Origin: Psychrobacter immobilis
GTDB lineage: Bacteria; Pseudomonadota; Gammaproteobacteria; Pseudomonadales; Moraxellaceae
Reading direction: 5' to 3'
NCBI RefSeq assembly: GCF_904846185.1
Contig: NZ_CAJGZQ010000014.1
Coordinates: forward strand, 33,463 to 97,462
Length of the DNA: 64,000 nt
Positions 45,798 to 55,427 of this stretch are shown piece after piece (positions within the stretch are counted from its first letter, which is position 1; each line of letters begins with the position of its first letter). Both the position numbers and the translations under genes were made by a program. The notes below the pieces were generated by a model. The model was not told where the DNA came from. It did no database searches and saw only the letters and a list, made by a program, of their open reading frames with translations.

Positions 45798-46826
45798 TTA
45801 ATCATTGAGTTTAATTTTCGCTCTTATAATACCATGATCGATGACTCTATCTGCATAGTCCCACTTTAAATGGTCATTGAAATAGTCTACTCTTTCAACC
45901 TGACCCAGTGAAAACTTGCTATCAGGAAGAAACTCTTCTGAAACAAATAATTGATCTATCACTTCTGGCATACCTTGATATATATGGGTATATGCCACAT
46001 CTTTCATCCATCCATAGCGTGCTTGGATACGCGCAGCATCGAATAATGCAACATCGCGCATGCCTTTATCGTAATTAACTTCACCAGTCTCAGCCATCAA
46101 TTGGGTAGTGACGCTACCAGTGACATCGTTCATATCACCTAACAAAATCAATGGCTCACGAGTATGACGTAAGCGCTCTATAATAGACATGCGAATAGAA
46201 GCTGCTTCTGCGGCGCGCATACATAAACTACGGAGCTTGGCACGGACTCGAATATTTGGATCGTCCATGTCTTCTAACAAATTGCCACTTTCATCACGCA
46301 AGAAAAATGCCCGTTTACTTTTTAGATGCGCCGTAATAATCGTTATCGGTTGACCAAAGGCATCGACCCGTACTACTAATGGTGGACGATTAAAGCGCTG
46401 GTAAGGACCAATATCAGGGATATCAATCACCGCTTTTGGTGCAATCTCTTCAAGCAAGCGGCTTTCTAATTGCTCAAAGCGACTAATAATACCAACGGCA
46501 GGAGTATTTTGTGCCCCTTTGCCATGGGTATAAGGGCTTGAACGGTCGTTGCTTGCCAACGGAACAACAACATGCTCGGGCTTAAATCCCAACGACACCG
46601 CCAACGCTTCAAGCGCATTACTATCCCAGACTTCTTGCACCGCAATAATATCAGCATGTGCTTTTGCTAATAAATCGGTGATGCCGCTTAGCTTGTGCTC
46701 GTATTCATCGTTACTGTAAGCTGGCGCATTGTCATAATAAATTCGGTTAGGGTTGGCAAAATTGAGCAAGTTAGCAGTGGCGATATAAAATTGTCTGGCG
46801 CTTTTAGCTTCCGCATTATTGTTCAT
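45798..46826 (-). CDS. Endonuclease/exonuclease/phosphatase-family protein
   Basis: A 342-residue metal-dependent phosphoesterase of the DNase I-like fold. The active-site set is visible: N19 in ATANLLNF, QEVWDS (metal Glu), TAHLKSKR (His), LLGDMNDV (Asp/Asn) and the final VIDHGII, where the usual SDH is replaced by IDH. No signal peptide, so cytoplasmic. Substrates in the family range from DNA and RNA to phosphoinositides, and no specific one is indicated. ATG 46826 has AGG upstream. It stands alone between the TetR and glycine-zipper genes. Confidence 0.85.
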   Translation of the reverse strand: MNNNAEAKSARQFYIATANLLNFANPNRIYYDNAPAYSNDEYEHKLSGITDLLAKAHADIIAVQEVWDSNALEALAVSLGFKPEHVVVPLASNDRSSPYTHGKGAQNTPAVGIISRFEQLESRLLEEIAPKAVIDIPDIGPYQRFNRPPLVVRVDAFGQPITIITAHLKSKRAFFLRDESGNLLEDMDDPNIRVRAKLRSLCMRAAEAASIRMSIIERLRHTREPLILLGDMNDVTGSVTTQLMAETGEVNYDKGMRDVALFDAARIQARYGWMKDVAYTHIYQGMPEVIDQLFVSEEFLPDSKFSLGQVERVDYFNDHLKWDYADRVIDHGIIRAKIKLND

Positions 46827-46909
46827 AGATTACCTATTATTTTTATTCTAGAATATTGCTTCCAAAGATGATTGGCTGTTTAATATATTCATAATTAGTA
46901 ATATACAGC

Positions 46910-46944
46910 AAAAAAGCCTCCAAAGAAATCTTTGAAGACTTTAA
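46910..46944 (-). terminator. Terminator after the glycine-zipper gene
   Basis: Minus-strand RNA AAAGTCTTCAAAG-ATTT-CTTTGGAGGCTTTTTT; stem with G-U pairs and a T6 run. Confidence 0.65.
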
Positions 46945-47074
46945 AATAGCATAAATTGAAAGTATTTAGTCTATCAGCAGACCCAAGTCTACAATCAGAC
47001 TAAGCCCAGTGATAAGGTAGTAAGCTTATATACTGTCTACTTACTTAAATAAAATGTGCTGTTAGTTTCGCTTA

Positions 47075-47587
47075 TTACGATACACGATTCCATGCGTCAT
47101 ACGATGCTTTGCGTGCTTCTTCCCACTCCATGCGTGATTCACCTTTTACTTCATGCCATGAGCGCTCTAATTCAGCTTCATGGTCTTCAAAACGTGCATC
47201 CGCAGGATAACGAGCACGGTTGGCGTACCCTACTGCATAAGCTGGATGTAGATCACGGTCGAAGTCATAACCTTCTTTGTAATAATCGACATTTGCATAT
47301 TCTGCACGCCAGTAAGCTTCTTCACGTGTTGGATCAATCGCTTCTGCTGCTGCATGTCCTGCACCGCCACCAACGATAGCACCAATCGCACCGCCAATGA
47401 GTGTGCCAAGTGGTCCTGCCATTGTACCGATTGCTGCACCCGCTGCTGCGCCGCCAAGACCACCAATAGCTGTGCCTACTGGATGCGAACCTGGCTCACC
47501 TGTGATGATATCAGCATTCAGATCCTGCTTAGCTTCTTTTGACATATGCTTTACTTCACTGCGATCAATACCGTCATAGTTACTCAT
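47075..47587 (-). CDS. Glycine-zipper domain protein
   Basis: A 170-residue protein. An acidic N-terminus is followed by a Gly/Ala-rich zipper (about residues 38-82; GGLGGAAAGAAIGTMAGP and GGAIGAIVGGGAGHAAAEA) that could insert as a membrane hairpin. The C-terminal half is Tyr/Glu/Arg-rich (YKEGYDFDRDLHPAYAVGY). No signal peptide. ATG 47587 has AAGGAT at good spacing, so the gene is well supported. Similar proteins are described as stress-induced or membrane-associated; the function here is unknown. Confidence 0.75.
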   Translation of the reverse strand: MSNYDGIDRSEVKHMSKEAKQDLNADIITGEPGSHPVGTAIGGLGGAAAGAAIGTMAGPLGTLIGGAIGAIVGGGAGHAAAEAIDPTREEAYWRAEYANVDYYKEGYDFDRDLHPAYAVGYANRARYPADARFEDHEAELERSWHEVKGESRMEWEEARKASYDAWNRVS

Positions 47588-47853
47588 AATTTTATCCTTA
47601 AATTAATTTGTTATATTTTAGATTTATTAAGTGCTAAAAATTAGCGGTCTTACTCGAATCATGTGTTACTTGAGTCGCCTAAAGTATAGAAATTTATGGA
47701 TAACAACAGATAGATAGGTTGTGTAAATTGTGTCCAGATTGCGATTGCCTTGCGTTACAGCCTGTATCTTTATAATGATTTTGTAGGACAGTGAAGCGTT
47801 TTAAGTAATTTTTCATTGAGTTGTTACAATATTTTTATGTGTCTGTTCAATAT

Positions 47854-49446
47854 TTATAAGGATGTCAGTGCTCTATCGATGGCTCGTTGCCACTTATTAA
47901 GATGCTGTTCACGGATATCACTGGACATTTGGGGTTCAAAAATACGATCGACTTGCCATGATGATTGCATCGTCCCTTCATCATATAGCCCCGTTTTTAA
48001 ACCTGCGAGCAATGCTGCACCTTTGGCAGTGATTTCTGTATCTCTCGGACGCAGGACAGGCACATCGAGTAAATCAGCTTGAAACTGCATCAATAAGTCA
48101 TTATTGGCTGCGCCGCCATCTACTCTTAGCTCAGTTAATGGATGAGGGCTGTCTTTTTGCATGGCAATGAGCACATCATAAGTTTGATAGGCAACCGCCT
48201 CTAACGCAGCACGAGCAATATGGGCTTTAGTCGTGCCGCGGCTCATACCATTAATACTGGCGCTGATATCGGAGCGCCAATAGGGTGCTCCTAGTCCTGT
48301 GAATGCAGGCAATAACACCACCTCTTCACTACTATCAACTTGGCAGGCTAAATCCTCGACTTCACTGCTGTGTTGAATCATACCCAGATTGTCCCGTAGC
48401 CATTGGACAATAGCACCTGCCATAAACACACTACCCTCCAAGGCATAAGTGACTTCCTTTCTGGGTGGCTGCAACATGCGTTTGCCTGACTGTACAATTT
48501 GATCGAAAGATAAATTGTCTGGACGAGTTGGTGTAGATTTTCGTTGCCAAGCGATTGTCGTTAGTAATTTATGCTCGCTAAGTTTGGGTTTTTGACCAAT
48601 ATTCATCAGCATAAAACACCCAGTGCCATAAGTGTTTTTAGCCATGCCAGCATCGAGGCAGCCTTGTCCAAAAAGTGCTGCTTGCTGATCGCCCAATACC
48701 GCTTGAATAGGAATTTGTTTGGCAAATAGTCCTTTTTTGGTTTTACCAAAGTCACCATCAGATGCTAGGACTTTAGGCAAAATATTCATGGGTATCGCAA
48801 AACGGGCGCACAGCTCTTCTGACCACTCAAGCTTGTGGATATCATATAATAAAGTACGGGAAGCGTTGGTCACATCAATGACATGCTCGCCACCAGTTAG
48901 CTTATATATGAGCCAACTGTCTATAGTACCAACCGCTATTTCTCCTCTGCTGGCTCGTACGCTCAATTTCGGATTGTGCTCTAGTAACCAAGCGATTTTG
49001 CTGGCACTGAAATATGGATCTAACCGTAGCCCTGTAATGCGTTGCACCTCGCTTGCCACATCATTATGGCTGCCATTCATCATGCTGCTGGCACTCTCAG
49101 CTGTGAGTGTTTTACAGTAGTTCGCCGTACGGCGATCTTGCCAAATGATGGCAGGGGCTAAAGGTTTACCCGTTTGCTTATCCCACATGACAATAGATTC
49201 ACGCTGATTGGTGATCGCGATACTGGTGACGTCGGTAGCAAGCAGCCCTGCTTGATTAATCACATCATGGGCACAGCTAATCTGCGTTTGCCAAATTTGT
49301 TGCGCGTCTTGCTCGACAAAGCCCGCTTTTGGGGTTTGTAAAGTGGTGGGCTGCTGTGCCATTTTTATCGGACGCGCACGATCATCGTACAATATCGCTC
49401 GACTCGATGTCGTCCCTTGATCCAAAGCCAAAATATATCCTGCCAT
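47854..49446 (-). CDS. glpK: Glycerol kinase
   Basis: A 530-residue FGGY kinase that phosphorylates glycerol to glycerol 3-phosphate. Features: LDQGTTSSRAILYD at the N-terminus, WQDRRTANYC, GTIDSWLIYKLTGG, GDQQAALFGQGC and GLGAPYWRSD. It is slightly longer than E. coli GlpK (502) because of an insertion near residues 290-320. No glpF or glpD gene is adjacent, so it is an isolated glycerol-use gene. ATG 49446 has AGGATGTGAG upstream. Confidence 0.95.
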   Translation of the reverse strand: MAGYILALDQGTTSSRAILYDDRARPIKMAQQPTTLQTPKAGFVEQDAQQIWQTQISCAHDVINQAGLLATDVTSIAITNQRESIVMWDKQTGKPLAPAIIWQDRRTANYCKTLTAESASSMMNGSHNDVASEVQRITGLRLDPYFSASKIAWLLEHNPKLSVRASRGEIAVGTIDSWLIYKLTGGEHVIDVTNASRTLLYDIHKLEWSEELCARFAIPMNILPKVLASDGDFGKTKKGLFAKQIPIQAVLGDQQAALFGQGCLDAGMAKNTYGTGCFMLMNIGQKPKLSEHKLLTTIAWQRKSTPTRPDNLSFDQIVQSGKRMLQPPRKEVTYALEGSVFMAGAIVQWLRDNLGMIQHSSEVEDLACQVDSSEEVVLLPAFTGLGAPYWRSDISASINGMSRGTTKAHIARAALEAVAYQTYDVLIAMQKDSPHPLTELRVDGGAANNDLLMQFQADLLDVPVLRPRDTEITAKGAALLAGLKTGLYDEGTMQSSWQVDRIFEPQMSSDIREQHLNKWQRAIDRALTSL

Positions 49447-50066
49447 TACTCACATCCTATTTTGTCGCATTCATTTTTTACAATTATATTTTATAGCCGA
49501 GTCTTTATTGATAGCACGTACTTTTTGGGAGTAACGCTTATCGCAATAGCCAGTTATTTACATTAGCACTGCGCCAATGAACAACTGCCGACAGTTAAAA
49601 TAAATGCCGTTCATTTTAATCTTGCTCAACGCTATAAGGTGCTGAAATATAGCACACACCACTATTATGTATAGTTTATAAGCTGCTTTGTAATACAACA
49701 ATCATCACTAACCATCATTTTCGCTAAAAGCTTTTAAAAGTGATCTAAAATCGATTTAAGTGCTAATGACTTGATAAACCTTTTATTATTAATTAACAAA
49801 TGATGTTATTATTTGTCTTAACACCCGACCTCTAACATAAAATCACGGCTTATTCAACGCACAGTAAGCAAATACTGAGCATTGACCCGTCACCATTGTG
49901 CCACTACAGTGTAGCGCTTGTTACCCATAACAAAATATTGGCTTCTGTTAATGGTTGCCCATATTGAACTGTTTGGACAGGGTTTGACCATAACAGTTGA
50001 TATTTTTGATACTTTTTTGCCTGACTCTAAAATACTTTGCATTCTAATTAATGGCTTATGTGACTT
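49447..50066. other. Divergent intergenic region glpK / TolC
   Basis: 620 bp, AT-rich, no gene seen. TTGACC (49984-49989) with GATACT (50008-50013, 18-bp spacing) is a weak promoter candidate for the exporter operon. An imperfect dyad, ACAAATGATG..ATTATTTGTC, lies near 49797-49820. The glpK promoter must be in the left part. Confidence 0.4.
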
Positions 50067-51776
50067 ATGAAATTTGCTTTATCGACTCTGTCTACTGCGG
50101 TGATGACGATTACGTTCATGGGTTTAGCGGCGCCTACTTTTGCAAGCGCTACTGATCATAATATCGAGTCACCGAATGAGGTCACAGCCGTTGCAGTGAC
50201 GCAAATTATCGACGCTGACACTCAAAAAAGTACTCAAAGCAGCGTTCAAGACAGCGTTCAAAACAGTACTCAAAAAAATGAGATTCAAAATAGAAGGTCA
50301 ACGACAGATACAGACATGGGTCAAGCCGAGCAAAAAACTGGCTTAACAACGCTTATCGATCCCATTACCCATAAAAGTATTGATAATAGTTATCCATTAG
50401 CAGTATCTAGCCTGTTAAGCCTTGAGCAAGCTCAAAATATTTTATTGCAAGTGTCACCGAAACTGGCCGCGAATCAAGCGGCGATTGCTGCTAGTGAATA
50501 CCAAACGGATGCGCTTAAAACCTTGGACAATCCATTGGTGTTTGCCCAATTATCAGCCAACGCTTACAACTTAGACGCGGATCTTGACTTATCATCATTG
50601 AAAAACGGTATTGTTAATGACGTTAACAATGGTATCGATAATGTGATTCCGCCTATTCCACCGTTACCAGATTTGCCAAATTTTGGTGAATTGGTCGGTG
50701 AGCGTATCCCAGATTCTTATGAGTTAAAGCGCTCAGGCTCAACGGCTGGTGCAGGTCTGGGCGTGGTTTGGCCCATCTATACTGCTGGACGTACCAACGC
50801 TTTGACAGGTGCTTCCAATGCCCGTACCCAAGAAGCCGTCGCAGACAGTCTATTGGATAAAAACGAGCTTTATAACACCCTGATTGAGCGTTACTTTAAA
50901 GCACAGCTGGCCATCATTGCCGCTTATTTACGTGAAGATGCTTATGATACCTTGCAGCAGACTGACCATATGGCGCAGCGGCTTTTTGAAGAAGGTTTTA
51001 TCTCACGTGTTGATCGCTTAGAAGCACAATCTGCGCTTGCCGATGCAAAAAGTGAGTCCGTCAATGCCAATAACGATGCTCGTCTTGCGATGATGGCTTT
51101 ACAGCGGCTATTGCGTACCGACTATCGTATCAAACCCACGACACCGTTATTCGTCTCTAGCCGTCCTTTACCCGATGTAAACTATTTTCAGAATTTATCA
51201 CTCACTAATCACCCAGGTCTACAAAAAGTCGCCGCCAAACGCGCACAAGCTGAACAGCTACATGCGCTATCAGATACTGGTCACAAGCCTACCGTCATGC
51301 TCTATGGCTACGGACAAATTGAAAAAGACCCCAGTTGGGTAGCCGGTATATCAGCCAGCTGGAAGCTGTGGGGTGGTCTTGATAAAAATGCATCACTCGC
51401 ATCGAGTAATGCCAAAATACGCCAAGCGGATCTGTCTGAAATCGAAGTCAGTGACAATTTATTATTACTGGTCGAAAAAAACTGGCACGATGTTAATAAT
51501 GCCCAATCTCGTTATCAGGCATTACAAAGCAATGTAGATCTGGCCGCAGAAGTCTTACGTTTGCGCCAGTTGGGGCTACAAGAAGGTGTAAATACACCGA
51601 TTGAGGTAGTCCAAGCACAAACGCAGTCGCTTAAAGCACGTACTGAACAAGCGCAAGCGGCAAACAGCTATGTACAATCGCTGGCCGCACTCATGCAAAG
51701 CTGTGGTACACCTCTTGCCTTTAACGCCTATCTTAATGCTGCTGATATTCGATTACCGACTTTGTATACTGAGTAA
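50067..51776 (+). CDS. TolC-family outer-membrane efflux channel protein
   Basis: A 569-residue exported protein (signal about residues 1-26, ending TFASA). An unusual Gln/Ser/Thr-rich stretch follows (about 50-75, with repeated SVQ.SVQ.STQ). Then come two outer-membrane-efflux repeats: helical segments YNTLIERYFKAQLAIIAA and QSRYQALQSNVDLAAEVL. A Pro-rich loop IPPIPPLPDLP (about 190) lies in a strand region. It is expected to be the outer-membrane exit duct for the HlyD/ABC2 genes 1.1 kb downstream. ATG 50067 lacks a clear ribosome site and follows a minimal ATG-TGA. Confidence 0.85.
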   Translation: MKFALSTLSTAVMTITFMGLAAPTFASATDHNIESPNEVTAVAVTQIIDADTQKSTQSSVQDSVQNSTQKNEIQNRRSTTDTDMGQAEQKTGLTTLIDPITHKSIDNSYPLAVSSLLSLEQAQNILLQVSPKLAANQAAIAASEYQTDALKTLDNPLVFAQLSANAYNLDADLDLSSLKNGIVNDVNNGIDNVIPPIPPLPDLPNFGELVGERIPDSYELKRSGSTAGAGLGVVWPIYTAGRTNALTGASNARTQEAVADSLLDKNELYNTLIERYFKAQLAIIAAYLREDAYDTLQQTDHMAQRLFEEGFISRVDRLEAQSALADAKSESVNANNDARLAMMALQRLLRTDYRIKPTTPLFVSSRPLPDVNYFQNLSLTNHPGLQKVAAKRAQAEQLHALSDTGHKPTVMLYGYGQIEKDPSWVAGISASWKLWGGLDKNASLASSNAKIRQADLSEIEVSDNLLLLVEKNWHDVNNAQSRYQALQSNVDLAAEVLRLRQLGLQEGVNTPIEVVQAQTQSLKARTEQAQAANSYVQSLAALMQSCGTPLAFNAYLNAADIRLPTLYTE

Positions 51777-51840
51777 TGATTTAATTTGAAAATGATAGAT
51801 AGTGTGGATAAGCGTTTATATAGTTGATTCGATTTTAAAG

Positions 51841-51903
51841 TATGACAAGGCAGCTGAGCGAAGAGGTATATTTGATGCCTCAAGCGAGGTTAACGCCGCA
51901 ATA
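51841..51903. repeat. Short dispersed repeat, copy 2
   Basis: Contains the exact 17-bp core at 51880-51896 shared with 3873-3889, plus weaker similarity on both sides. Confidence 0.5.
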
Positions 51904-51986
51904 CTATTACAGTAGCCTGACCATACTAATTATCATGAAGCTGTCAATAACCATACTATTGCTAACTCTATTGTGAATACTGTTTT

Positions 51987-52853
51987 ATGAAAAACCCGAC
52001 TTCTAAATTAATAAGTAACTGGCTGCAGCCTTCATTAAAGACGTGGCGTATTGCGAACAACTCTAATGTTTGGGCACATTGCGCGAGCGTGGGATTTTTT
52101 GGTTTCTTATCAATTTTTCCAGTAATGGCGGTGTTTGTACTGCTTTATGGTCTCGCGTTTTCACCAGCTGAGATGCAAGAGCAAATCTCGGTTTTGCGTC
52201 CTTTCATACCTGATACGGTGTATGAAGTCCTCAATTCACGCCTAAGCGCATTGGTCTCCAATACCACATCCGCGCTCACGTTCAGTCTTGTCTTATCGAC
52301 CTTACTCGCCCTTTATGCTGGCTCTAAAGGTGTCAAATCTTTAATTATTCTGATCAATCTTGCCTTTCATATTACTCAAGAGCGAAGCTTCATACAAGGT
52401 AACATTTTAGCAGTCAGCTTGACCTTTGGCGCGGTAGTAATATTGATTATAGCGGTCTCTTCTATTGCTATTATTCCTTTAGGGGCAGCCTATTTCCCCT
52501 TCCCGCAAATAGCTAAAACGATTGCGCTTTGGAGCAGGTGGCCTATATTGGCTGGTATCATATTTTTAAGCTTTTTAAGTCTCTATCGCCTAGCCCCAAA
52601 CCGTGACGCCGTCGCGCTAAAAAAACTGGTGCCAGGAGCAGCTCTGGCGACCATTCTTTGGATTGTATTGTCTGTGCTATTTTCGATTTATGTGCAAAAT
52701 TTTAATAACTATAGCGCTGAGTTTGGCGCGCTTTCAGCTGCCGTGGTCATTATGCTCTGGCTTTATTATTCAGCATTTATCGTCGCCTTTGGTGCGATTT
52801 TTAATTCTGAAGCCTTAGAAAGCGCCAAACCTTATGCTGTCCGAATGTACTAA
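51987..52853 (+). CDS. YihY/BrkB-family inner-membrane protein
   Basis: A 288-residue integral membrane protein with about six membrane helices and the YihY motif AHCASVGFFGFLSIFPVMAVFV at the N-terminus (split here as AHCASVGFF and GFLSIFPVMAVFVLL). C-terminal helices contain SAAVVIMLWLYYSAFIVAFGA. Once annotated as RNase BN, the family is now regarded as membrane proteins of uncertain transport function. It lies between the TolC and HlyD genes on the same strand, 48 bp before HlyD, which is unusual. ATG 51987 has no strong ribosome site. Confidence 0.85.
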   Translation: MKNPTSKLISNWLQPSLKTWRIANNSNVWAHCASVGFFGFLSIFPVMAVFVLLYGLAFSPAEMQEQISVLRPFIPDTVYEVLNSRLSALVSNTTSALTFSLVLSTLLALYAGSKGVKSLIILINLAFHITQERSFIQGNILAVSLTFGAVVILIIAVSSIAIIPLGAAYFPFPQIAKTIALWSRWPILAGIIFLSFLSLYRLAPNRDAVALKKLVPGAALATILWIVLSVLFSIYVQNFNNYSAEFGALSAAVVIMLWLYYSAFIVAFGAIFNSEALESAKPYAVRMY

Positions 52854-52901
52854 TAACATACCCTTTATCCTCAATTTTGCTGCTTTAGGAATCTCACTGT
52901 C

Positions 52902-54086
52902 ATGACTGAATCTACCAACGAATCAGACGACTCGCGCAAGTTAAACGACTCAGAGCAATCTACCGACTCAGTCAATAACCATAACGATCAAGCAACTGAT
53001 GCTGAAAATGAGCAAGCAGTGCCTACTTATAAGCGTCATGCAGAAAAAGCGGATAAATCTGCCATGATAAAAAAGGCACTTCTGGCGCTATTGGTTCTGA
53101 TTGTATTAGGTGTTATTGCCTATGGTCTATATAAAAGCAATCAGCATAGCGAGCCTGAAGTCGTGACTTTGCAAGGGCAGATGCAGATGCAGCAAACCTC
53201 CATCGCGGCAAAAGTGCCGGGGCGTATTGCCAAAATCCTGGTCACAGAAGGTGATGCAGTGACAGTCGGGCAACAGCTGATTGAAATGGACTCGCCTGAG
53301 ATTAACGCAAAGATCAATCAGGCTCTAGCTGGCAAGCAAATGGCACAAAGTCAGTTAGATAAAGCCGAAAATGGCGCCCGTCCACAAGAGATCGCTCAAG
53401 CAAAAGCGGCATGGCAAGCCAACAAAGCTGCTTCTGATTTGGCAGAGAACACTTACCAGCGTGTCAACCGCCTGTATGAGGAAGGCCTTATGGCACGGCA
53501 AAAACGCGATGAGGCATATGCGCAATATCTGGCCACTCAAGATCAAACTGAAGCGGCGCGCTTACAATACGACTTGGCAAAAGAAGGCGCACGCAGTGAA
53601 GATAAATCAGCGGCGACAGCACAAGTAGCACAAGTCGATGCGCAACTAGAAGAAGCACTGGTGGCAAAAGAAGAAGCCAATTTAAAAAGCCCTATTGCAG
53701 GCATTGTGGACAATGTCATTGTCAGCGCGGGTGAAGTCATTGGACAAGGCGTGCCTATCTTGACGTTGGTCAATACCGATGAGCAATGGGTCGTACTTAA
53801 TGTCACCGAATCCTACTTAAACCAGTTTGCGATTGGTCAGAAATTTACTGGTACGATTCCTGCGCTGTCATCAGCAAATAAGCCTTATACCAAACAGTTC
53901 ACCGTTTATGCTACGTCAACATTGTCTGACTTTGCCACTTGGCGCCCGACCAATAATGATGATGGATTCGATGTACGTACCTTTGAAGTAAAGGCACGTC
54001 CGACGACTCCCGATGCACGTATTCGCTCAGGTATGAGCGTTATTGTACGCGTCAATCCAGCACTTACTAATGCAAGCCAAGAGTAA
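52902..54086 (+). CDS. HlyD-family membrane fusion protein
   Basis: A 394-residue periplasmic adaptor. A polar acidic cytoplasmic N-terminus (about residues 1-52) leads to a single membrane helix (about 57-77). Next are a biotinyl/lipoyl-like half-motif (AAKVPGRIAKILVTEGDAV), a long helical hairpin (about 140-245), the second lipoyl half (LKSPIAGIVDNVIVSAGEV) and a beta-barrel domain. The hairpin would contact TolC. The protein resembles YhiI/EmrA-type adaptors. It is followed after 3 bp by the first ABC2 permease, so translation is probably coupled. Confidence 0.9.
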   Translation: MTESTNESDDSRKLNDSEQSTDSVNNHNDQATDAENEQAVPTYKRHAEKADKSAMIKKALLALLVLIVLGVIAYGLYKSNQHSEPEVVTLQGQMQMQQTSIAAKVPGRIAKILVTEGDAVTVGQQLIEMDSPEINAKINQALAGKQMAQSQLDKAENGARPQEIAQAKAAWQANKAASDLAENTYQRVNRLYEEGLMARQKRDEAYAQYLATQDQTEAARLQYDLAKEGARSEDKSAATAQVAQVDAQLEEALVAKEEANLKSPIAGIVDNVIVSAGEVIGQGVPILTLVNTDEQWVVLNVTESYLNQFAIGQKFTGTIPALSSANKPYTKQFTVYATSTLSDFATWRPTNNDDGFDVRTFEVKARPTTPDARIRSGMSVIVRVNPALTNASQE

Positions 54087-54089
54087 GCC

Positions 54090-55427
54090 ATGCACCCGAT
54101 GAAGTTAAGTAAGGCTTTTTTGCGTAGTGCTGCCTATGAGCGACGGTTTTTGACCAAAAATCCGTGGGACTTTAGTATGGTGGTCTGGATACCACTGGCA
54201 ACCGTCCTACTGATTTGGTGGATATTTTCACAAACACAGATTACGGATTTGCCCATTGGGGTGATAGACCAAGACAATAGCCCGATTGCCAATACCGCGG
54301 TACGCTATTTGGAAGCCAGCCCTACTCTAACGGTTAGACAACTTTATTACTCAGAGGCTGAGGCAAAAGCGGCTATTTTGCAGCGTGATATTTACGCTAT
54401 TGTCATTATCCCTGAAGATTTTTCTCGGCATATTTTATCTGCTGAGCCTGCTCCATTAATTTTACAAGTAAATGCTCAGTACGGTACACATTCGGGCATT
54501 ATCCAAACCAGCGTTCAAGCGGTCGCTGGGACGTTATCGGCAGGCGTTGAGATACAACGCTTGGTCAAACAAGGCATGGCACCGTCGCAAGCTGCGATTG
54601 CTTACTCACCGATTGGCATACAGCGTATCAGCCTGTTTAATGCAGCCACCGATTATCAGCAGTTTTTGGCTTCAACGGTCATACCCGCGCTGCTGCATAT
54701 TTTAGCGATGGTGATCGGTGCAACGACGATTGGTCGTGAGCTGCGGGATAAACGACTCGGCCATTGGTATCGCTTTATCAGTACAGGTCATCCTGATTTG
54801 ACGCGAACCACACAAAACGAGTCAACATCAGGGCAAATATTAACTGCCGTAGAAAACAACCAATACTTGAGCAAAAACGATCAAATCTCAGTCTCTAGCC
54901 ATGCGAATAAAGATATGACGGAAAGGGCAAACGTTTTAGTCTTATTGTTTGGTCTGTTCGGCAAATACTTTTGGCCGACATTGGCCTTTAGTATTTGGGC
55001 GATGTTGGCTCTATGGCTTGCCACGCCGCAAGAATCCGTTGCCATGAGCTCAGTGCTTGCAACTTATGCTGGTTTGATATTATTAATAATGCTATCGTTT
55101 TGGCTGGGTGCTATCTTTACCTTAGGCTCATTTTCATTACGCATGGGCTTGTCTGCTACTGGTTTTATTTCAGCACCTTCTTATGCCTTTGCTGGTGTGA
55201 CCTTCCCTTATATTGCTATCAGTGACAGTGCTCGGCATTGGTCAGATGCACTGCCACTCACTCACTATCTAAAACTACACATTGCACAATTACAGATGCA
55301 AGCACCTGTTGCTGTGTCATTGCCGATCGTCTATGGTCTGGCTATTGCCACGACGATTGCGATGAGCTTGACTACTTTATTAACCAAACGCGCGCTGGCG
55401 CATCCTGAACGTTGGGGGGCGCGCTAA
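54090..55427 (+). CDS. ABC-2-type permease, first of pair (YhhJ/YbhS-like)
   Basis: A 445-residue membrane protein with the ABC2_membrane_3 layout: one N-terminal helix (about residues 28-46), a periplasmic domain (about 50-195, IGVIDQDNSPIANTAVRYLEASP) and five or six C-terminal helices. A polar Ser/Asn/Thr-rich insertion (about 230-285) falls in the cytoplasmic loop after the second helix, where related proteins have a short basic loop. No ATP-binding domain is present in this protein. Its stop overlaps the start of the second permease (TAATG). Confidence 0.85.
   Translation: MHPMKLSKAFLRSAAYERRFLTKNPWDFSMVVWIPLATVLLIWWIFSQTQITDLPIGVIDQDNSPIANTAVRYLEASPTLTVRQLYYSEAEAKAAILQRDIYAIVIIPEDFSRHILSAEPAPLILQVNAQYGTHSGIIQTSVQAVAGTLSAGVEIQRLVKQGMAPSQAAIAYSPIGIQRISLFNAATDYQQFLASTVIPALLHILAMVIGATTIGRELRDKRLGHWYRFISTGHPDLTRTTQNESTSGQILTAVENNQYLSKNDQISVSSHANKDMTERANVLVLLFGLFGKYFWPTLAFSIWAMLALWLATPQESVAMSSVLATYAGLILLIMLSFWLGAIFTLGSFSLRMGLSATGFISAPSYAFAGVTFPYIAISDSARHWSDALPLTHYLKLHIAQLQMQAPVAVSLPIVYGLAIATTIAMSLTTLLTKRALAHPERWGAR

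Noticed and set aside
50220..50290. Short repeats in the TolC gene as a slippage/phase-variation tract
   Set aside because: The SVQ/STQ units are imperfect at the DNA level and not a uniform simple-sequence tract, so phase variation is not supported.
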